Source: Holophagaceae bacterium
GTDB taxonomy: Bacteria; Acidobacteriota; Holophagae; Holophagales; Holophagaceae
Direction of reading: 5' to 3'
Length of the DNA stretch: 64,000 nucleotides
Assembly (NCBI GenBank): GCA_016720465.1
Contig: JADKKO010000004.1
Location: 1,364,001-1,428,000 of the forward strand
The first letter of the stretch is position 1. Every line of letters begins with the position of its first letter. Positions 60,281-64,000 of this stretch are shown here, one piece after another. The notes under the pieces were generated by a model. It had not been told where the DNA came from and did not search any database. It saw only the letters and a program-made list of their open reading frames with translations. The position numbers and the translations under genes were made by a program.

Positions 60281-62305
60281 TCAGGCTCCTGGCTTCGCTT
60301 CCGCGGCCTTGCGGAGCGACGTGCGGTAGAGATAGAAGCAGAGAGCGAGGAAGCCGGCCACCGAAACCATCTGCGAGATCGATTCGATATCGTAGAAGGG
60401 GGTCTTGATGCGGTTTTCCGCGTACCAGGGCAGAAGGCGCAGGGCCGCGCCGAAGACGCCGCCCAGCGCGCCGCCCGCCATGAGGCCCGAGGCGATGATC
60501 ACGCCCCGTTCCCGCATGGTCCGGCCCGCGGCGCCGCCGGCCTTCTCGGATTTCTTCGTGACCAGGTAGGACAGGAAGCCGCCGACCAGCGCGGGCGAAT
60601 TGAGCTCGAGCGGCAGGTACATGCCGAGCGCGAACGTGAGAGCTGGAACGCCGAGCATCTCCATCATCACGGCGATGAGCGCGCCGACGCCGAACAGGAT
60701 GTAGGCCACGGGCTGGCGGCCCACGAAATTCTCGACGAGCACCTTCATGATCGAGGCCTGGGGCGCGGCGAGCACCGTGCGGGTGTCGTTCGCGGCCTGC
60801 TCGCCGAACTGGAAGACCCGCGCCAGCATCACGATGGTGATGCCCACCGCCACCGACGCGGCGATGACGCCATAGAACTTCACCTTCTCCTGCTGGGCCG
60901 GGGTGGATCCCAGCCAGTAGCCGGTCTTCAGGTCCGTGATCGTCTGTCCCGAAACCGAAAGCGCGGTGCACACCATACCGGCCATGGCCATCACGAAGAA
61001 CATACCCGTGGGGCCCGAGAGGCCGAACTTCAGCAGCACCACGCAGGAGATGATGATGGTGAGCATCGTCATGCCGGAGACCGGGTTGCGCGCGGTCGTG
61101 GCGATGGCGTTGGCGGCGACCGAGGCGAAGAAGAACGAGAACACCAGCGTCAGGCCCAGGCCCACGACCAGCACGGGCAGAGTGGGCTTCAGGGATCCGA
61201 AGAAGACCGCCATGCCGAGCGTCGTGACGATGGTTCCGATGAGCATGGACATCACGCTGATGTCCCGGTCGGTCCGCTCGGGGCCCTCATGCTGTTCGCC
61301 ATGCTTGAAGGCGCGGGCGGCGATGGAGAAGGATCCCGCGACGATCTTCAGGGATTTCAGGATGCCGAAGATCCCGGCCGTGGCGATGGCGCCGACGCCG
61401 ATGAGCCTCACGTAGCCGCGGAAGATCTGATCGGCCGTCATCATCGCGATGGGGGCCTTGGCAGGATAGACAGCTATTTCAGGGAAATTCCTACCGACCA
61501 TCCAGATGAGCGGAACCAGCACAAGGTTCGAGAGGACGCCGCCGGCGCAGAGGATCATGGAGGAGCGGAGGCCCATCACATAGCCCAGGCCGAGGATGAA
61601 CCCCACGGCGTCGAACCTCAGGGCCAGCTTCGCCTTCTCGGCCGCGGCCTTGACCACCGGGATGAACTGGAAATCGACGGTCTCTTTCCAGACCTGGAAG
61701 GTGGTCACGAAAAAGTCGTAGATGCCGGCGATGGCGGTGGACTGCAACAGCAGCTTCGCCTCGGAACCGCCCTTCTCGCCGGTGACCAGCACCTCGGTGA
61801 TGGCGGTGGCTTCCGGATACGGGAACTTGCCGTGGGTCTCGCGGACGAAGTAGCGCCGCAGCGGAATGATGAACAGCACGCCGAGGCAGCCGCCGGCGAG
61901 GCAGATGAAGATCGTCTGCAGGGGATGCGGATTCAACTGGAGGGTGTAGAGGGCCGGCAGCGTGAAGATGGCGCCGGCCACCACCGAGCCCGAGACGCCG
62001 CCGATGGCGGTGATGATCACGTTCTCGAGCAGGGTCGAGCGCCGGGCGTAGATCCGCGCCAGGCCGATGGCCAGGATGGAGATCGGAATGGCCGCCTCCA
62101 TCACCTGTCCGACCTTCAATCCTGAATACGCCGAGGCGACCGTGAACAGGACGCAGAGGAAGATGCCCCAGCCGAGCGAACGCCGGGTCACCTCCGGCAG
62201 GGCCTGGCTGGCGGGGACGATGGGCTGGTAGGCCTCCCCCGGGGCCAGCTCGGTGTAGGCGTTTTCAGGCAACGAGGTCTGCGGCGTTGACTCGGGCGCG
62301 TCCAT
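60281..62305 (-). CDS. OPT family oligopeptide transporter
   Basis: A 674-residue inner-membrane protein with roughly 15 hydrophobic segments. The start 62305 has GGAGT four bases upstream. Typical OPT blocks include RRSLGWGIFLCVLFTVASAYSGLKVGQVMEAAIP near the N-terminus, THGKFPYPEATAITEVL, and the C-terminal MYLPLELNSPALVGGFLSYLV. It is related to the bacterial OPT/YSL group, which moves small peptides or metal chelates with protons; the substrate is not evident. The adjacent downstream metallopeptidase gene supports peptide uptake and hydrolysis. Confidence 0.88.
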   Translation of the reverse strand: MDAPESTPQTSLPENAYTELAPGEAYQPIVPASQALPEVTRRSLGWGIFLCVLFTVASAYSGLKVGQVMEAAIPISILAIGLARIYARRSTLLENVIITAIGGVSGSVVAGAIFTLPALYTLQLNPHPLQTIFICLAGGCLGVLFIIPLRRYFVRETHGKFPYPEATAITEVLVTGEKGGSEAKLLLQSTAIAGIYDFFVTTFQVWKETVDFQFIPVVKAAAEKAKLALRFDAVGFILGLGYVMGLRSSMILCAGGVLSNLVLVPLIWMVGRNFPEIAVYPAKAPIAMMTADQIFRGYVRLIGVGAIATAGIFGILKSLKIVAGSFSIAARAFKHGEQHEGPERTDRDISVMSMLIGTIVTTLGMAVFFGSLKPTLPVLVVGLGLTLVFSFFFASVAANAIATTARNPVSGMTMLTIIISCVVLLKFGLSGPTGMFFVMAMAGMVCTALSVSGQTITDLKTGYWLGSTPAQQEKVKFYGVIAASVAVGITIVMLARVFQFGEQAANDTRTVLAAPQASIMKVLVENFVGRQPVAYILFGVGALIAVMMEMLGVPALTFALGMYLPLELNSPALVGGFLSYLVTKKSEKAGGAAGRTMRERGVIIASGLMAGGALGGVFGAALRLLPWYAENRIKTPFYDIESISQMVSVAGFLALCFYLYRTSLRKAAEAKPGA

Positions 62306-62449
62306 GCGGACTCCTATGGGGGTTGGGATTCCACACGGGCGGAAACTCCCATGGAGTGTACCAGTGGACTTTTCGATTGGCGGTGAGGACGGGATCACAA
62401 CCCGGATCCGCCCCCGCAGACGCGCTGCAGGCGGTCCCCGCCTGAATTC

Positions 62450-63271
62450 CTACAGCGAGACGCTGATGGCGATGGAGATGCCTGGATGGCGCCGGTTGTG
62501 GAGGTAGTAGCCATCGCTGTAGTCGACGTAGACATCGTCGTCGGCATACCAGGTCTCGGACCAGAATTCGGGCCAGGGATCCACGATGAGGAACCAGTAG
62601 TTCCCGTAGCGGAAACGCGGGTAGCCCATGTGGATCATGGGCCGGGTCCGGATGCGGAACCAGCGCTCTGGGCCGAAGTGCAGCCGGAAGTGGGATTCGG
62701 GGATGTAGTAGCCGCCGTAGCCGCCCCGGTGCGCCCAGGTGCGGTGCTCCGACTCCCACGAGCGGGCGCGGTGCTCCCGCCAGGTCGGGTGAGCCCCCCA
62801 GGCGCCTTCGGCCCGCCAGCCATGGCTGCGCTCCCAGGCCTGGGCCTGGGCCCTGCTGCGGGAATGGGGCGCGTTGGGGTTGCCATGGGAAAGATTCGTG
62901 CTCCCTGGATCCGAAGGAGCCGAGCGGGGATGGGGGCGGGACTGGGTGGTTCCCCCGGGTTGTCCGTATGGATCGGACCGGGGCAGGGGGCGGGGACGGG
63001 GCATGGGCTGGGGCCGGGCATCCATGGGCGGTTCCGGGCGACGCTCCCGCCTTTCCCGCTGATCCTCCCGCCGCTCCTGCCTGTCCTCCCTGCGCTCCTG
63101 CTTGTCCTCCCGACGCTCCTGCCGGTCCTCGCGCCTTTCCTGCCGATCTTCCCTGCGCTCGGGCCGGGCTTCGCGCCGTTCCTGCCAGGGCCCTTCCAGG
63201 GCCGGGACCTGCAGACCCGCTCCTAGGGCAAGGGCAAGCGTGCATTGGCGGAGGAGGGAGCGATCGAGCAT
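62450..63271 (-). CDS. Secreted Arg/Glu heptad-repeat protein with aromatic C-terminal domain
   Basis: GAGG precedes ATG 63271 and the protein starts MLDRSLLRQCTLALALGAGL, a probable signal peptide. Residues about 28-80 are a charged repeat of seven-residue units (RREDRQE, RREDKQE), encoded by a degenerate 21-bp repeat at about 63040-63190. A Pro-rich linker follows. The last ~110 residues are rich in Tyr, Trp, His and Arg (RGGYGGYYIPESHFRLHFG, GNYWFLIVDPWPEFWSETWY) and resemble the small outer-membrane or surface domains seen in similar RR-rich secreted proteins. Function unknown. 273 residues. Confidence 0.65.
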   Translation of the reverse strand: MLDRSLLRQCTLALALGAGLQVPALEGPWQERREARPERREDRQERREDRQERREDKQERREDRQERREDQRERRERRPEPPMDARPQPMPRPRPLPRSDPYGQPGGTTQSRPHPRSAPSDPGSTNLSHGNPNAPHSRSRAQAQAWERSHGWRAEGAWGAHPTWREHRARSWESEHRTWAHRGGYGGYYIPESHFRLHFGPERWFRIRTRPMIHMGYPRFRYGNYWFLIVDPWPEFWSETWYADDDVYVDYSDGYYLHNRRHPGISIAISVSL

Positions 63272-63440
63272 GGGGAACCTCATCTGGGTTGGAAGGCTGG
63301 CGGTGCACCAGCATAGGGCCGACGTTCCGGCCATGCCAACGGGAAGCTGGATCGATAGGAAGGCTTCGGGGTGGCCCGGCGCGTCTGGCCTTCCCCAGGC
63401 TTCTGGATCTATACTCGGCGCAATCCCGGAGAAGGAACCC

Positions 63441-64000
63441 ATGGCCAACCAGTGGTATTACGCCCAGAACGGCCAGCAGTTCGGGCCGCTCCCCGGGGAA
63501 CAATTGCGCAACATGCTCTCCAGCGGCGCCCTCCGGCCTTCGGACCTGGTGTGGTCGGATGGACTTCCCGCCTGGATGCCCGCCGGCCAGGTGCCGGCAT
63601 TGCTGCCCGCTCCGGCCGCCCCCGCGCCCGCCTACGTTCCCGCGCCCGCGCCCCGCCCGGCCCCCGCCTATGCGCCCCAGGCCTCGCCCGCGCCCCGCCC
63701 GGCCCCTGCCTACGCGCCCCAGGCCTCCCCCGCGGCCTACGGGCACTCCGGCGAAGTGGGGGAGGAAGTGGTGGCGATCCTGAAGCGCACGAAACCCTGG
63801 GTGCGCTTCCTGGCGGTGCTTGGATTCATCGGCCTCTTCCTGCTGGTGATCGGCTGCCTTGCGATCATGGCGCTTCCCGTGGGCCCGATGGGGTCCATGC
63901 CCATTGGACCCCGGATCGGCGCCGCCTTGGTCTACCTCTTGATCGGGCTTGTGCAGTTTCCGGCGGTGCTGTTCCTGAACCGCTATGCGAGCCGGATCGC
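63441..64000 (+). CDS. GYF_2-domain membrane protein, 3' end outside window
   Basis: Starts at ATG 63441 with GGAGAAGG nine bases upstream; the frame is open to the right edge (186 codons visible). Residues 5-55 form a GYF_2 domain (WYYAQNGQQFGPLPGEQL, DLVWSDGLPAWMPA). An Ala/Pro-rich repeat linker with two APRPAPAYAPQASP copies spans about 57-100. Two membrane helices follow (VRFLAVLGFIGLFLLVIGC and IGAALVYLLIGLVQFPAVLF), as in DUF5362-like proteins. The GYF domain usually binds proline-rich peptides. The role here is unknown. Confidence 0.75.
   Translation, partial: MANQWYYAQNGQQFGPLPGEQLRNMLSSGALRPSDLVWSDGLPAWMPAGQVPALLPAPAAPAPAYVPAPAPRPAPAYAPQASPAPRPAPAYAPQASPAAYGHSGEVGEEVVAILKRTKPWVRFLAVLGFIGLFLLVIGCLAIMALPVGPMGSMPIGPRIGAALVYLLIGLVQFPAVLFLNRYASRI

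Noticed and set aside
63171..63240. Possible extra small plus-strand gene over the heptad-repeat region
   Set aside because: It is only the complement of the repeat-bearing secreted protein, with no ribosome site.

Overview
The window is GC-rich and densely packed, with no tRNA, rRNA, insertion sequence, CRISPR array or phage gene that I can see. Many c-type cytochromes with dozens of CXXCH heme sites, a System II cytochrome maturation set, a glycogen cluster and short translationally coupled operons suggest an anaerobic or facultative metal-reducing bacterium. Acidobacteriota of the Holophaga/Geothrix type fits best, but this is inference from gene content and not a phylogenetic result.

Layout. 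1-11.7 kb: a DUF1579 remnant at the left edge, a secreted three-repeat protein, an M1-like metallopeptidase, a VLCAD-type acyl-CoA dehydrogenase, an RNA 2',3'-cyclic phosphodiesterase, a flavodoxin/ferredoxin fusion, then glgC-glgA and a short glucose-6-phosphate isomerase. 11.8-15.9 kb: glgB-glgP on the other strand, facing the first glycogen operon across a heptamer-repeat spacer. 16-24 kb: a molybdopterin oxidoreductase, an FAD amine oxidase-like protein, a copper operon (HMA chaperone, CsoR-type repressor, CopA ATPase) behind a textbook CsoR operator, and an S41 peptidase. 24-31 kb: an AddB-AddA recombination nuclease pair and a PlsC-type acyltransferase. 31-33 kb: a B12-binding radical SAM protein.

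32.9-56.7 kb is the centre of interest, an extracellular-electron-transfer type locus. One operon (minus strand) runs NHL propeller, 13-heme cytochrome, ResB, lipoprotein, CcsA, with every junction overlapping. A sensor kinase/response regulator pair follows. A divergent operon (plus strand) carries a second NHL propeller, an OmcE-like tetraheme cytochrome, an outer-membrane beta-barrel, an eight-heme-site cytochrome with two CX3CH motifs, a pentaheme paralogue and a double-parvulin lipoprotein. A convergent gene encodes a cytochrome with 42 CXXCH motifs. A GGDEF/EAL regulator and a third OmcE-like tetraheme cytochrome close the locus. The two NHL genes that open the two main operons share a composite promoter element: a CRP/FNR-like palindrome and, exactly 16 bp further on, a conserved TTAA box. 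The TTAA copies in the box lie 11 bp apart, the spacing used by OmpR-family regulators such as the one encoded between the two operons.

56.8-64 kb: hemA and a HemX/CcsA-like protein (heme supply and cytochrome assembly), a DUF885-like metallopeptidase next to an OPT oligopeptide transporter, a secreted Arg/Glu heptad-repeat protein, and a GYF-domain membrane protein cut by the right edge.
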